This document shows, one piece after another, positions 8,508 through 15,926 of a stretch of 64,000 nt of DNA. The stretch's first letter is position 1; each line of letters starts with the position of its first letter. The stretch comes from Flavobacteriaceae bacterium (GTDB lineage Bacteria; Bacteroidota; Bacteroidia; Flavobacteriales; Flavobacteriaceae). The position numbers were made by a program, and so were the translations under genes. The notes below the pieces were generated by a model. The model worked only from the letters and a program-made list of their open reading frames with translations, had not been told where the DNA came from and did no database searches. The stretch lies in NCBI GenBank assembly GCA_018402135.1, contig JAGYJF010000005.1:1-64000 (forward strand), given 5' to 3'.

Positions 8508-8527
8508 ATTCCTGCTGTTGCAGGAAT
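8508..8527. repeat. ATTCCTGC-type palindrome
   Basis: ATTCCTGC-TGTT-GCAGGAAT, a perfect eight-base stem. The same stem with loop GAAA lies inside the RidA gene at 61947-61966, and a CCCGCG variant is at 60004-60023. This marks a dispersed family. Confidence 0.7.
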
Positions 8528-8557
8528 TACGACTGTTCGTTTTTTGATTGATGAAAG

Positions 8558-8592
8558 AACCCACGGCTGATTACCGTGGGTTCGTTTTTTTT
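8558..8592 (+). terminator. Intrinsic terminator after rpoD
   Basis: AACCCACGG (8558-8566), loop CTGATTA, CCGTGGGTT (8574-8582), followed by a run of eight T after CG. A nine-base-pair stem and U-tract fit rho-independent termination. Confidence 0.85.
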
Positions 8593-8600
8593 ACTCGGGA

Positions 8601-8648
8601 CTGGTGCTCGTTTTCGTTGTTAACACTGTGCTCGTTTTAAACGAGTAC
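8601..8648. repeat. REP palindrome with adjacent half copy
   Basis: CTGGTGCTCGTTTTCGTTG (8601-8619) is a half element and GTGCTCGTTTT/AAACGAGTAC (8628-8648) is a nearly perfect palindrome. Both share the GCTCGTT...AACGAGCAC core found next to the REP-associated transposase at 12345. Confidence 0.8.
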
Positions 8649-8655
8649 ACTTATT

Positions 8656-9030
8656 TTAAATTTTAATCAGTTTGGGTTGTTCCAGATTAATATCGGAGAG
8701 CATATCGTTGGTGAATTTAATATGTCCGCGCGTGGTTATAAGTCTGAATCTGTAAGACTTTAGATTGCTTAGAGTGTTTAAAAATAACCACTTCGACTTC
8801 AGTAATTGTGGTTTTTCAGATTTTAAACTTAATTCAAAAATGTGCTGTCTTCCTTCTTTTTGAGCCACAATATCGGGTGTTATAATAATATCACTATTCA
8901 TTTTAGAATAGGACTTTGGCGTTTCGTAGCCTTCGGTGTCGGCTTTAATGTTTTCAAAACCCAATTGTTCGAGGTAAGTTATTGAGTTATTTAAAATGTC
9001 GGAATATTTTTTTTTGTCTGAATATATCAT
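8656..9030 (-). CDS. Hypothetical protein, possible nuclease-fold
   Basis: I do not recognise the family. The ATG at 9030 gives 124 residues (MIYSDKKKYSDILNNSITYL...); a longer reading to 9135 would run into REP repeats and is rejected. The middle contains TPDIVAQKEGRQHIFELSLK, an acidic residue followed by a strand ending E-L-S-L-K, which loosely resembles the D...ExK core of restriction-endonuclease-like folds; this is only a pattern. There is no signal peptide or membrane segment. It sits between REP clusters and downstream of proA in the same direction, with no obvious partner. Confidence 0.55.
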   Translation of the reverse strand: MIYSDKKKYSDILNNSITYLEQLGFENIKADTEGYETPKSYSKMNSDIIITPDIVAQKEGRQHIFELSLKSEKPQLLKSKWLFLNTLSNLKSYRFRLITTRGHIKFTNDMLSDINLEQPKLIKI

Positions 9031-9080
9031 AATGCGTAAGATACGGTTTTTTAAGGACAAATCAAAAGATAGAGGGGGGG

Positions 9081-9202
9081 CGTTGCAAACGAGCACCAGT
9101 TGTTGCAAACGAGGGCGCTCGTTACAAACGAGCACCAGTCGTTACAAACGAGCACCAGTCGTTACAAACGAGCACCAGTGTCGTTACAAACGAGCATCAG
9201 TC
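9081..9202. repeat. Tandem array of a 20-base REP-derived unit
   Basis: Six consecutive units of about 20 bases. Three are nearly identical (GTTACAAACGAGCACCAGTC at 9121, 9141 and 9161), preceded by GTTGCAAACGAGCACCAGT and TGTTGCAAACGAGGGCGCTC, and followed by CGTTACAAACGAGCATCAGT. Each is one arm of the REP palindrome, and GCTCGTTACAAACGAGC at 9117-9133 restores a full palindrome. No unique spacers occur between units, so it is not a CRISPR. Its right end overlaps the 3' end of proA. Confidence 0.88.
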
Positions 9203-10398
9203 CCCCGCACATGTCCGTCACCAAACACATAGTATTTGTTAGTGACCAATTGCTTTAATCCTAAAGGACCACGATGGTGGAGTTTGTCCGTACTGATCGC
9301 CAACTCGGCACCTACGCCCATTTGTCCGCCATCGGTAAATCGGGTAGAGGCATTGTGATACACCGCTGCACAGTCTACTTGTTCCATAAATTTCATAGCG
9401 GCGTTGTGGCTTTCAGTCATTATCGCTGCTGAATGCCCACCAGAATACTGGTTGATCATGCGTACCGCCGTGTCTAGGTCTTCAACTTCAGCAATTAAAA
9501 GCTTCATTGCTAAAAATTCTTCATACCAAATGGCTTCACTCTCGATACTTTTAGTGCCACTCATGATGTTGGAGATGGCCTGGTCCGTTACTATGTCTAC
9601 CTGATGTTTTAACAGTGCTTGTTGTAAGGATTGTAATTTTCGTGGATAGTCATCGATATGACGGTTAATTAGCACCTTGTCTAGCGCATTACATCCAGAA
9701 ATCTTATCCGTTTTTGCATTGATAATCACTTTTACAGCTTTTTCCCAGTCGGCATCGTCATGTACATACAGAAAATTATTACCACGGCCGCTAATTAAAA
9801 CAGCGCAGGTAGCATGGTCTTTTACAAATTTAATAAGCCGCTCGCCACCGCGCGGTACGATTAAATCAATTTTCTCTGGCGGATTCCTAAGGTATTCCTG
9901 AGTTGCCTCGCGTTTAAGGTGCAACAGTTGTATCCAGTCTTTGGAAAGGCCGTTAGCGACCAAAGCTTCATGCCAGCATTGCTCTAAAAACACATTGCTA
10001 TGGTAGGCTTCTTTTCCGCCTTTTAATAAAATTTTATTATTGGCTTTAAAGGCCAACACAGCAGCTTCGATGGTAACATCAGGTCTGGATTCGTAAATGA
10101 TTAAAATGGTACCAAATGGCGCTGTTCGGTTGATGATTTTTAAACCGCTGTCCAGTTCTAAATTTGAGATGTCTTGGCATACAGGGTCTTCTTGTGCTCT
10201 TACTTCTTTAATAGCTTGAATCATGCCATCTACCTTTTGCTCATTAACCACCAGCCGGTCGTATAAGGCTTGGTCGTCCTGCTGAAAGGCTTCTAAATCT
10301 TTTTTATTTTCGTTGATGATTTGTGCCCGTTCTCGGTTGAGAATGCGCATCATAGATTCGAGTACTTTGTTTTTTATATCTGTGCTTAGTAGTTTCAT
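9184..10398 (-). CDS. proA: Gamma-glutamyl phosphate reductase
   Basis: A 404-residue NADPH-dependent reductase of the aldehyde dehydrogenase fold, converting gamma-glutamyl phosphate to glutamate semialdehyde in proline synthesis. Motifs include IYESRPDVTIEAA, LKGGKEA, VPRGGERLIKF and KISGCNALDKVLI with the catalytic cysteine. Sequence up to FGDGHVRG is normal, but the last residues DARL and the stop codon lie inside the REP array at 9184-9202, so the repeat has replaced or extended the native C terminus. It is the last gene of proC-proB-proA, with a 67-base gap after proB. Confidence 0.95.
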   Translation of the reverse strand: MKLLSTDIKNKVLESMMRILNRERAQIINENKKDLEAFQQDDQALYDRLVVNEQKVDGMIQAIKEVRAQEDPVCQDISNLELDSGLKIINRTAPFGTILIIYESRPDVTIEAAVLAFKANNKILLKGGKEAYHSNVFLEQCWHEALVANGLSKDWIQLLHLKREATQEYLRNPPEKIDLIVPRGGERLIKFVKDHATCAVLISGRGNNFLYVHDDADWEKAVKVIINAKTDKISGCNALDKVLINRHIDDYPRKLQSLQQALLKHQVDIVTDQAISNIMSGTKSIESEAIWYEEFLAMKLLIAEVEDLDTAVRMINQYSGGHSAAIMTESHNAAMKFMEQVDCAAVYHNASTRFTDGGQMGVGAELAISTDKLHHRGPLGLKQLVTNKYYVFGDGHVRGTDARL

Positions 10399-10465
10399 AA
10401 GTTATTGTTTTACTTGTCCCCAACGGAGCCGTGACCCCACGATAGTGGTGGTTTGGTGGATTGGG

Positions 10466-11248
10466 TTATAGGATGAATTTTGTTCCAATTTGTTTGTTAT
10501 CGATAATATCTACTATTACATTATGCCTTTTACCATTGGCAATGTAAGTAGGGATATTTTTTTTGGCGGTGCTTTTGGCTATTTTTAATTTAGAGGCCAT
10601 ACCGCCTCGGCCTTCACCTTCTTTTTTGTTGGAAGTCTGCACGTAATGCTCTACCTTTTGGTCTACACGTACCACGCTTAGTTTTTCAGAATCTTCGTCA
10701 TCGGGATGTCCGGTGTACAAACCATCGGTATCGGATAAGATGATGAGGGCATCGGCATCTAAAAGTTCTGCAATTAAACTTGCCAGTTCATCATTGTCCG
10801 AAAACATAGAGGTGGTTAAGGATACCGTATCATCTTCATTGGCAATAGGAATAACGCCTTCCGACAGTAAGCCTTCATAGCAATTAATCATATTCTCCCG
10901 ATATTTTCCTGGGTCGAAATCGCGTTTGGTAGCCAATACCTGTCCGCAACGCATGCCGTGATCTTGGAACAGCGTGTAATAACGACGCATGATACGGGGT
11001 TGTCCAACCGAAGAATGCACCTGACGTCGCATAGACTTATCTTTTATTTTTGTAGTTCCCAAAATCTCTATACCAGCAATGGCAGAACCTGAGGAGACCA
11101 AAATTACCATGATATCCCTTTCGTATAAGACCGCAATTTGTCGTACGAGTTCTTTTAATACAGGTCCCAAAATCCTCTGATCTTTATTGGTTAAGACATT
11201 GGTGCCTACTTTTACTACAATTCGTTTGATATCTTTATTCATTTTCAT
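10466..11248 (-). CDS. proB: Glutamate 5-kinase (short form without PUA domain)
   Basis: A 260-residue amino-acid kinase that phosphorylates glutamate with ATP as the first step of proline synthesis. Visible are RIVVKVGTNVLT, VILVSSGSAIAGIE, IANEDDTVSL and EGRGGMASKLKIAK, the last being the typical G-GTGGM-K segment with EGRGG. The family's C-terminal PUA domain (about 100 residues in E. coli) is absent. The start could be 11248 or the ATG at 11242 (MNKDIKR); either overlaps the end of proC, indicating translational coupling. Feedback inhibition by proline resides in the kinase domain and may be retained. Confidence 0.92.
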   Translation of the reverse strand: MKMNKDIKRIVVKVGTNVLTNKDQRILGPVLKELVRQIAVLYERDIMVILVSSGSAIAGIEILGTTKIKDKSMRRQVHSSVGQPRIMRRYYTLFQDHGMRCGQVLATKRDFDPGKYRENMINCYEGLLSEGVIPIANEDDTVSLTTSMFSDNDELASLIAELLDADALIILSDTDGLYTGHPDDEDSEKLSVVRVDQKVEHYVQTSNKKEGEGRGGMASKLKIAKSTAKKNIPTYIANGKRHNVIVDIIDNKQIGTKFIL

Positions 11249-12050
11249 TTTCTTTTCCTAGTTCTACAGCTCTGTCGAATGCGGCATAGGCGGCATCCTG
11301 AATCAACTGTTTTACATTGTTATCATCCATCGAATCGATGGCTGCTTGGGTAGTACCACCTTTAGAGGCAACCCTGTTAATCCAACCTTCGGGCGAGAGA
11401 TTGGATTGGTTAAATAGTTCTATAGCGCCTTCAAAGGTATTGCTCACCAAAACTTTAGAATCATATTCTGAAAAGCCCATTTTAAGCGCTGCTTCTAACA
11501 TGGACTGCATAAAGTAAAATACATAAGCTGGTCCGCTTCCTGAAATCCCCGTGGAAGCATCGATGAAGTTTTCAGTTTTTACATGAATGGAGGTTCCGGT
11601 GCTGTCTAAAAAATGGCGGATACTCATGAGCTCCACTCTTGATACCTGTGGAGAGGCGGTATAAGAGGTGACTCCCTTACCAACTTTTGCGGGTAAATTG
11701 GGCATGGTACGCACTACCTTTTTAACACCTAAGCAATTTTGAATGGACTTGATGTTAACGCCAGCCATTAAGGATACAAATAGTTGTTCCTGATTAATTA
11801 AAGGCGCCATCTCTTGAAATAGCACATCACTATGGTATGGTTTAACTGCTAGAAATACAATATCGGCCGTAGGTAAACAATCGTCTAGTTTGCTGTACAC
11901 ATCAAAGAGACCTTCTTCCTTAAGTATCTCAATTTTTTTGGGATCAGTATCATAAATTTTAAGCTTTTTATTGGCTAAAAGGGCTGACTTTGCAATACCT
12001 TCTGCATAGGTTAATCCCATATTACCTGCACCTATTACTAGTATTTTCAT
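11235..12050 (-). CDS. proC: Pyrroline-5-carboxylate reductase
   Basis: A 271-residue NAD(P)H-dependent reductase catalysing the last step of proline synthesis. The Rossmann motif VIGAGNMGLTYAEG is at the N terminus, VFLAVKPYHSD and MAGVNIKSIQ follow, and the C-terminal half has the family signature ISGSGPAYVFYFMQSM and VASKGGTTQAAI. Length is normal. It is the first gene of the proC-proB-proA operon, whose order differs from the common proBA arrangement. About 290 bases lie upstream before the REP-associated transposase, which points the opposite way. Confidence 0.95.
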   Translation of the reverse strand: MKILVIGAGNMGLTYAEGIAKSALLANKKLKIYDTDPKKIEILKEEGLFDVYSKLDDCLPTADIVFLAVKPYHSDVLFQEMAPLINQEQLFVSLMAGVNIKSIQNCLGVKKVVRTMPNLPAKVGKGVTSYTASPQVSRVELMSIRHFLDSTGTSIHVKTENFIDASTGISGSGPAYVFYFMQSMLEAALKMGFSEYDSKVLVSNTFEGAIELFNQSNLSPEGWINRVASKGGTTQAAIDSMDDNNVKQLIQDAAYAAFDRAVELGKENENE

Positions 12051-12249
12051 TGTGTAATTGTTTTAATATCTAAGCATATAGCTGCAAGTATTGTGCGACA
12101 GTGCCAAAAAAGAAAGTTTATTTTAAAAAATGGGATATCCTAAGCAGAAGCAACCATTACTTAAAAATATGATGGTAATATGCTCAAAATGTTGAAGATA
12201 TTGAAATGAGCTTGTTTTTAAATGGTGTAAAAGGTGACAGATTGTCGGT

Positions 12250-12325
12250 GGTACTCGTTGGAAATCTTGGTGCTCGTTGGAAACGAGCACCAGAGACCAG
12301 AATACTCGTTGGAAACGAGCACCAG
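12250..12325. repeat. REP cluster upstream of the RAYT gene
   Basis: Three consecutive elements: GTACTCGTTGGAAATC (12251-12266, one arm), TGCTCGTTGGAAACGAGCA (12271-12289, perfect palindrome apart from the GGAA loop) followed by CCAG, and ACTCGTTGGAAACGAGCACCAG (12304-12325). The loop GGAA and arms CTCGTT/AACGAG are shared with the copy immediately after the gene. Confidence 0.9.
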
Positions 12326-12339
12326 ATTTAATATATTTG
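12309..12339 (+). promoter_or_regulatory. Promoter of the RAYT gene with its upstream element inside a REP
   Basis: TTG at 12309-12311 falls at the stem-loop boundary of the third REP; 20 bases later TATATTTG (12332-12339) matches the -7 consensus. The start codon is five bases downstream, so the transcript could be nearly leaderless. Confidence 0.55.
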
Positions 12340-12344
12340 GAACT

Positions 12345-12899
12345 ATGTCTGAGAAGTACAAAGTTATTGATAGCACAATACCTACCTTTATCACGATAAC
12401 GGTTGTAGACTGGGTAGATTTATTTATTCGTCCTATCTATTGTAATATTTTAGATGAATCCCTTAATTACTGCATACGGGAAAAAGGATTGAAAGTATAT
12501 GCTTATGTGTATATGACAAGTCATATGCATTTAATTGTTACCGCTCAAGATGGTCAATTACAAAATATTATTCGTGATTTTAAAAAATTTACTTCAAAAA
12601 GACTCATAGAAGCCATTAAAGAATATCCAGAGAGCCGAAGAATGTGGTTACTGGAAAAATTCAACTACGAAGCACAAAGGACAGGAAGGGCCATAAATTA
12701 TAAATTATGGAGAGATGGTTTTCATCCAGTTATTTTAGATACCTTATTAAAAATTAAACAACGGGTTAATTATATTCATAATAACCCTGTAAAAGCAGAA
12801 ATCGTCTTTCACCAAAGAGATTACGTTAATAGTAGTTATAGAAATTATGAGGAGGATAATTCTGTTTTTTGTAATGTGAATATTGAAACATTATGGTGA
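12345..12899 (+). CDS. REP-associated tyrosine transposase (RAYT, Y1/HUH family)
   Basis: A 184-residue single-strand transposase of the IS200/IS605-related Y1 family. The HUH pair is HMH at residues 60-62 (YMTSHMHLIV) and the likely nucleophile is Tyr143 in VNYIHNNPVKAEIV, the signature of RAYTs. Such proteins bind and nick REP palindromes and are thought to have spread them. The ATG at 12345 is preferred: a longer frame to 12234 would translate REP DNA, and the predicted promoter lies between. REPs flank it on both sides (12250-12325 and 12900-12920), so the module looks complete. Codon positions show no disruption, so the protein is probably functional. Confidence 0.92.
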   Translation: MSEKYKVIDSTIPTFITITVVDWVDLFIRPIYCNILDESLNYCIREKGLKVYAYVYMTSHMHLIVTAQDGQLQNIIRDFKKFTSKRLIEAIKEYPESRRMWLLEKFNYEAQRTGRAINYKLWRDGFHPVILDTLLKIKQRVNYIHNNPVKAEIVFHQRDYVNSSYRNYEEDNSVFCNVNIETLW

Positions 12900-12920
12900 T
12901 ACTCGTTGGAAACGAGCACT
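12900..12920. repeat. REP immediately downstream of the RAYT stop codon
   Basis: TACTCGTTGGAAACGAGCACT directly abuts the TGA at 12897-12899. It has the same stem and GGAA loop as the upstream copies, in the same orientation. Confidence 0.9.
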
Positions 12921-12923
12921 AAT

Positions 12924-12958
12924 AAAAAAACCCGATAATTTTCATTACCGGGTTTTTA
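12924..12958. terminator. Bidirectional terminator between RAYT and pnp
   Basis: ACCCGATAAT and ATTACCGGGT form a ten-pair stem (one G-T) around a short TTTC loop, with A-run on the left and T-run on the right, so it can end both the RAYT transcript and pnp. Confidence 0.8.
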
Positions 12959-12978
12959 ATTATGAAGATTGACAGCAA

Positions 12979-15243
12979 TTAATCTCTGTCGTTATCTCTT
13001 GGTTTTCTGTCTCTATCGTCACGACGGTTATCGCGTCCGCGACTGTCTCTACTGTCTCTTCCACGATTATCACGATTATCACGACTGCCGCCACGATCAT
13101 CTCTTGGTGGTCTTGCCACATAACCTTCTGGTTTTGGCATTAAAGCTTTACGAGACACCTTTTCTTTGCGTGTTCTTGGGTCTTGTCCGAAGTATTTCAC
13201 TTCAAATACATCACCCATATTTACCACATCGCTCACGTTCTCGGTGCGTTCCCAAGCTAGCTCGGACACGTGTAATAACACTTCGTTACCAGGTGCTTGT
13301 GTGTATTCCACCACGGCGCCAAAATCTAGCATTTTTATGACTTTTACTTCGTAAGTCCCACCAACTTCTGGTTTGAACAACAATGAGTCGATTTTTGCTA
13401 ATACGGCATCAATGCCTTCTTGTTTGGTTCCTAATATTTCAACAATACCTTCTTCGGTAATAGGATCTTCATTAATCACAATAGTTGTACTGGTAGCTTT
13501 TTGTAATTCTTGAATCACTTTTCCACCAGGACCAATTAAAGCACCAATAAAACTGCCAGGAATTGTAGTGGTTACAATTTTTGGCGCATGGGCTTTCACC
13601 TCTGCATTTGGTTGTGCAATGGTATCGGTTAATTTTTCTAAGATATGAAGACGTCCATCTCTGGCTTGTTTTAAAGCTTTGATTAAGATTTCGTAAGGCA
13701 TGCCTTTTACCTTGATATCCATTTGGCAAGCGGTAATACCATCGGCGGTACCGGTTACTTTAAAGTCCATATCGCCCAAGTGATCTTCATCACCTAAGAT
13801 ATCGGATAACACAGCGTAACGGTCACCATCGGATATTAATCCCATAGCGATTCCAGACACTGGTTTTGTCATTTGAATACCCGCATCCATCATAGCCATA
13901 GTACCTGCACAAACCGTAGCCATAGAAGACGAACCGTTAGATTCAAGTACTTCAGACACGATTCTCACCGTATAAGGACAATCGGCAGGGATCATATTTT
14001 TTAAAGCGCGTTGCGCTAAGTTTCCATGACCAATTTCACGACGAGAGGTTCCTCTTAATGGATAGGCATCACCTGTACAAAATGGTGGGAAGTTATAGTG
14101 TAAATAGAATTTTTCTTCACCTTCAAAAGATGGCATGTCAATCATGTTAGCTTCTCTAGAAGTACCAAGTGTTACGGTTGCCAAGGCTTGAGTTTCACCT
14201 CTGGTAAAGATGGCAGAGCCATGTACCGAAGGTAAATAATCAATTTCGCACCAGATTGGTCGGATATCCGTAGTTTTTCTACCATCCAAACGCAAACCTT
14301 CAGCAAGTGTTAATTCTCTTACGGCTTCTTTTTCTATTTTGTAGAAATAGGTTTTAATTAAACCTTCGTTTGCTTCTAGTTCTTCTTCAGAAAAAGCTGC
14401 TAAAACTTCATCTTTTACTGCTGAAAAGGCTTCACTGCGTTCTCTTTTGCCGTGACCACCTTTAGCGATATCGTATATATTTTGATAAGCAATCTCGCGA
14501 ACCTTAGCTTCAATAGCTTCATCAGCTGGTGCTGGTTCGTATTCTCTTACTGGTTTTTTACCAAAGGCTTCGGCTAATTTTAACTGTGCAGCACATTGTA
14601 CTTTGATGGCTTCGTGAGCGAATTTAATAGCATCGGCCATATCTTCTTCTGAAATTTCTTTCATTTCACCTTCCACCATCATCACAGAATGAGCTGAAGC
14701 ACCGATAATCATATCGATATCAGATTCTGCTAATTGTGCACGACTTGGATTGAGTACAAACTCACCATTTACGCGACCAACACGTGCTTCTGAAATTGGA
14801 CATTCAAAAGGTATATCAGACAATTGTATGGCTGCTGATGCTGCTAGACCAGCTAAGGCATCGGGCATGACGTTCTCATCATGCGACATTAACTGAATCA
14901 TTACTTGGGTTTCAGTTTTATAATCGGATGGGAATAACGGTCTTAATACACGGTCTACAATACGCATGGTGAGTACTTCACCATCACTTGGTCTGGCTTC
15001 TCTTTTGAAGAATCCGCCAGGATAACGGCCGGCTGCTGCGAATTTTTCGCGATAGTCAACGGTTAATGGAAAGAAATCCATGGTACTTTCTTTGTACGAG
15101 GATACTACGGTGCAAAGCAACATAGCATCACCCATTTGAACAACCACAGATCCGTGGGCCTGTTTTGCTAATTTTCCGGTTTCGATAGAAATAGTTCTAC
15201 CATCACCTAGGTCTATGACCTCTTTAAAAACTTGTGGAATCAT
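12979..15243 (-). CDS. pnp: Polyribonucleotide nucleotidyltransferase (PNPase)
   Basis: A 754-residue phosphorolytic 3'-5' exoribonuclease. Two RNase PH-like cores are present (about 1-240 and 315-545, with FETGRL-like and [17 protein letters not shown] segments in the first and [19 protein letters not shown] in the second). They are followed by a KH domain ([15 protein letters not shown] near residue 565) and an S1 RNA-binding domain (about 620-690). The last 55 residues are a low-complexity tail of Arg, Asp, Gly and Asn ([18 protein letters not shown]), which could mediate RNA binding or condensate formation. A 5' hairpin before the start may allow autoregulation as in enterobacteria. Confidence 0.95.
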   Translation of the reverse strand: MIPQVFKEVIDLGDGRTISIETGKLAKQAHGSVVVQMGDAMLLCTVVSSYKESTMDFFPLTVDYREKFAAAGRYPGGFFKREARPSDGEVLTMRIVDRVLRPLFPSDYKTETQVMIQLMSHDENVMPDALAGLAASAAIQLSDIPFECPISEARVGRVNGEFVLNPSRAQLAESDIDMIIGASAHSVMMVEGEMKEISEEDMADAIKFAHEAIKVQCAAQLKLAEAFGKKPVREYEPAPADEAIEAKVREIAYQNIYDIAKGGHGKRERSEAFSAVKDEVLAAFSEEELEANEGLIKTYFYKIEKEAVRELTLAEGLRLDGRKTTDIRPIWCEIDYLPSVHGSAIFTRGETQALATVTLGTSREANMIDMPSFEGEEKFYLHYNFPPFCTGDAYPLRGTSRREIGHGNLAQRALKNMIPADCPYTVRIVSEVLESNGSSSMATVCAGTMAMMDAGIQMTKPVSGIAMGLISDGDRYAVLSDILGDEDHLGDMDFKVTGTADGITACQMDIKVKGMPYEILIKALKQARDGRLHILEKLTDTIAQPNAEVKAHAPKIVTTTIPGSFIGALIGPGGKVIQELQKATSTTIVINEDPITEEGIVEILGTKQEGIDAVLAKIDSLLFKPEVGGTYEVKVIKMLDFGAVVEYTQAPGNEVLLHVSELAWERTENVSDVVNMGDVFEVKYFGQDPRTRKEKVSRKALMPKPEGYVARPPRDDRGGSRDNRDNRGRDSRDSRGRDNRRDDRDRKPRDNDRD

Positions 15244-15258
15244 AAATTTTTTTTTCTT

Positions 15259-15290
15259 GCTCTGTATTAAACATATTTGATCAACAGAGC
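15259..15290 (-). promoter_or_regulatory. Possible pnp leader hairpin
   Basis: GCTCTGT (15259-15265) pairs with ACAGAGC (15284-15290), with an 18-base loop. It would form in the RNA about 16 bases before the pnp start codon. E. coli pnp is autoregulated through a leader stem; whether this one acts similarly is inference. Confidence 0.35.
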
Positions 15291-15444
15291 GTTGTTAAAC
15301 AATGGTCTTCGCCTTACCGGACGGGCAGGGTTGTGTTGTAGTAGTTGTGTGCGACCAATGAAAAACTTATCATACCAAATTTACTTCGGTATTTAGCTTC
15401 TTATTTTGCGATTTTTAAACTCATACGCATGAGTATATTGAAAT

Positions 15445-15472
15445 TAAAAAACCACGCTTTTGGGCGTGGCTT
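15445..15472 (-). terminator. Terminator of rpsO
   Basis: On the coding strand GCCACGC-CCAAAA-GCGTGG followed by TTTTTTAAT, just after the rpsO stop. A six- to seven-pair GC-rich stem with U-tract. Confidence 0.8.
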
Positions 15473-15481
15473 TTCATTGAA

Positions 15482-15751
15482 TTATTTTCTTAATCCTAAT
15501 TCTTTAACAATGGCACGATATCTTAAGACATCTTTCTTTGTTAGATAGTCTAGTAGCGCACGACGCTTACCTACTAACTTTACTAAGGAACGCTCCGTAT
15601 TATAATCTTTACGATTTTTCTTTAAGTGTTCTGTTAGGTGGTTAATTCTGTGCGTAAATAACGCAATTTGTCCTTCTGCAGTACCGGTATCGTTTTTTGC
15701 TTTACCGTGTTTTGCGAAGATTTCTTCTTTAGCTTCTTTAGTTAAATACAT
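15482..15751 (-). CDS. rpsO: Small ribosomal subunit protein uS15
   Basis: The 89-residue 16S rRNA-binding protein S15. The start at 15751 gives MYLTKEAKEEIFAKHGKAKNDTG..., which matches the family's length and N terminus; a longer reading to 15808 adds residues that precede the likely transcription start. Motifs QIALFTHRINHLTEHLKKN and the C-terminal RRALLDYL..DVLRYRAIVKELGLRK are diagnostic. pnp lies downstream in the same direction, the conserved rpsO-pnp order, but each has its own signals here. Confidence 0.97.
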   Translation of the reverse strand: MYLTKEAKEEIFAKHGKAKNDTGTAEGQIALFTHRINHLTEHLKKNRKDYNTERSLVKLVGKRRALLDYLTKKDVLRYRAIVKELGLRK

Positions 15752-15784
15752 GCTAATATTATTAAAATGATTTTTATGTATTAT

Positions 15785-15799
15785 GAAAGATTTTCTTTC
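15785..15799 (-). promoter_or_regulatory. Small hairpin in the rpsO leader
   Basis: GAAAGA and TCTTTC (15785-15790 and 15794-15799) can pair in the predicted 5' leader of rpsO. S15 of several bacteria controls its own mRNA through leader structures, but this stem is short and AT-rich, so the call is tentative. Confidence 0.25.
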
Positions 15800-15805
15800 A
15801 AGCTG

Positions 15806-15813
15806 CAAAGATA
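15806..15813 (-). promoter_or_regulatory. -7 box for rpsO
   Basis: CAAAGATA on the plus strand (TATCTTTG on the coding strand), with a TTG at 15836-15838 on the coding strand about 22 bases upstream. It lies just before the ATG of the longer reading frame (15806-15808), supporting the shorter start at 15751. Confidence 0.55.
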
Positions 15814-15926
15814 ATGTTTTTTAGCGATTTAAAAACAAAAACTACATAAATAGAAAAATTTGACGTTTTAATTAAACGTTTTGTTTGATTTCTAGTCTTA
15901 GATTCAAACCTTTTAAACAAAGCAAT

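Noticed and set aside
9081-9202. CRISPR array
   Set aside because: The 20-base units are directly adjacent with no unique spacers, each is an arm of the REP palindrome, and no cas genes are nearby.
12234-12344. Longer N terminus for the RAYT protein
   Set aside because: The extra 37 codons are REP DNA, and the predicted promoter lies within them.
15345-15548. Small plus-strand gene between pnp and rpsO
   Set aside because: It runs through the rpsO terminator and into rpsO in antisense; no domain or start signal.
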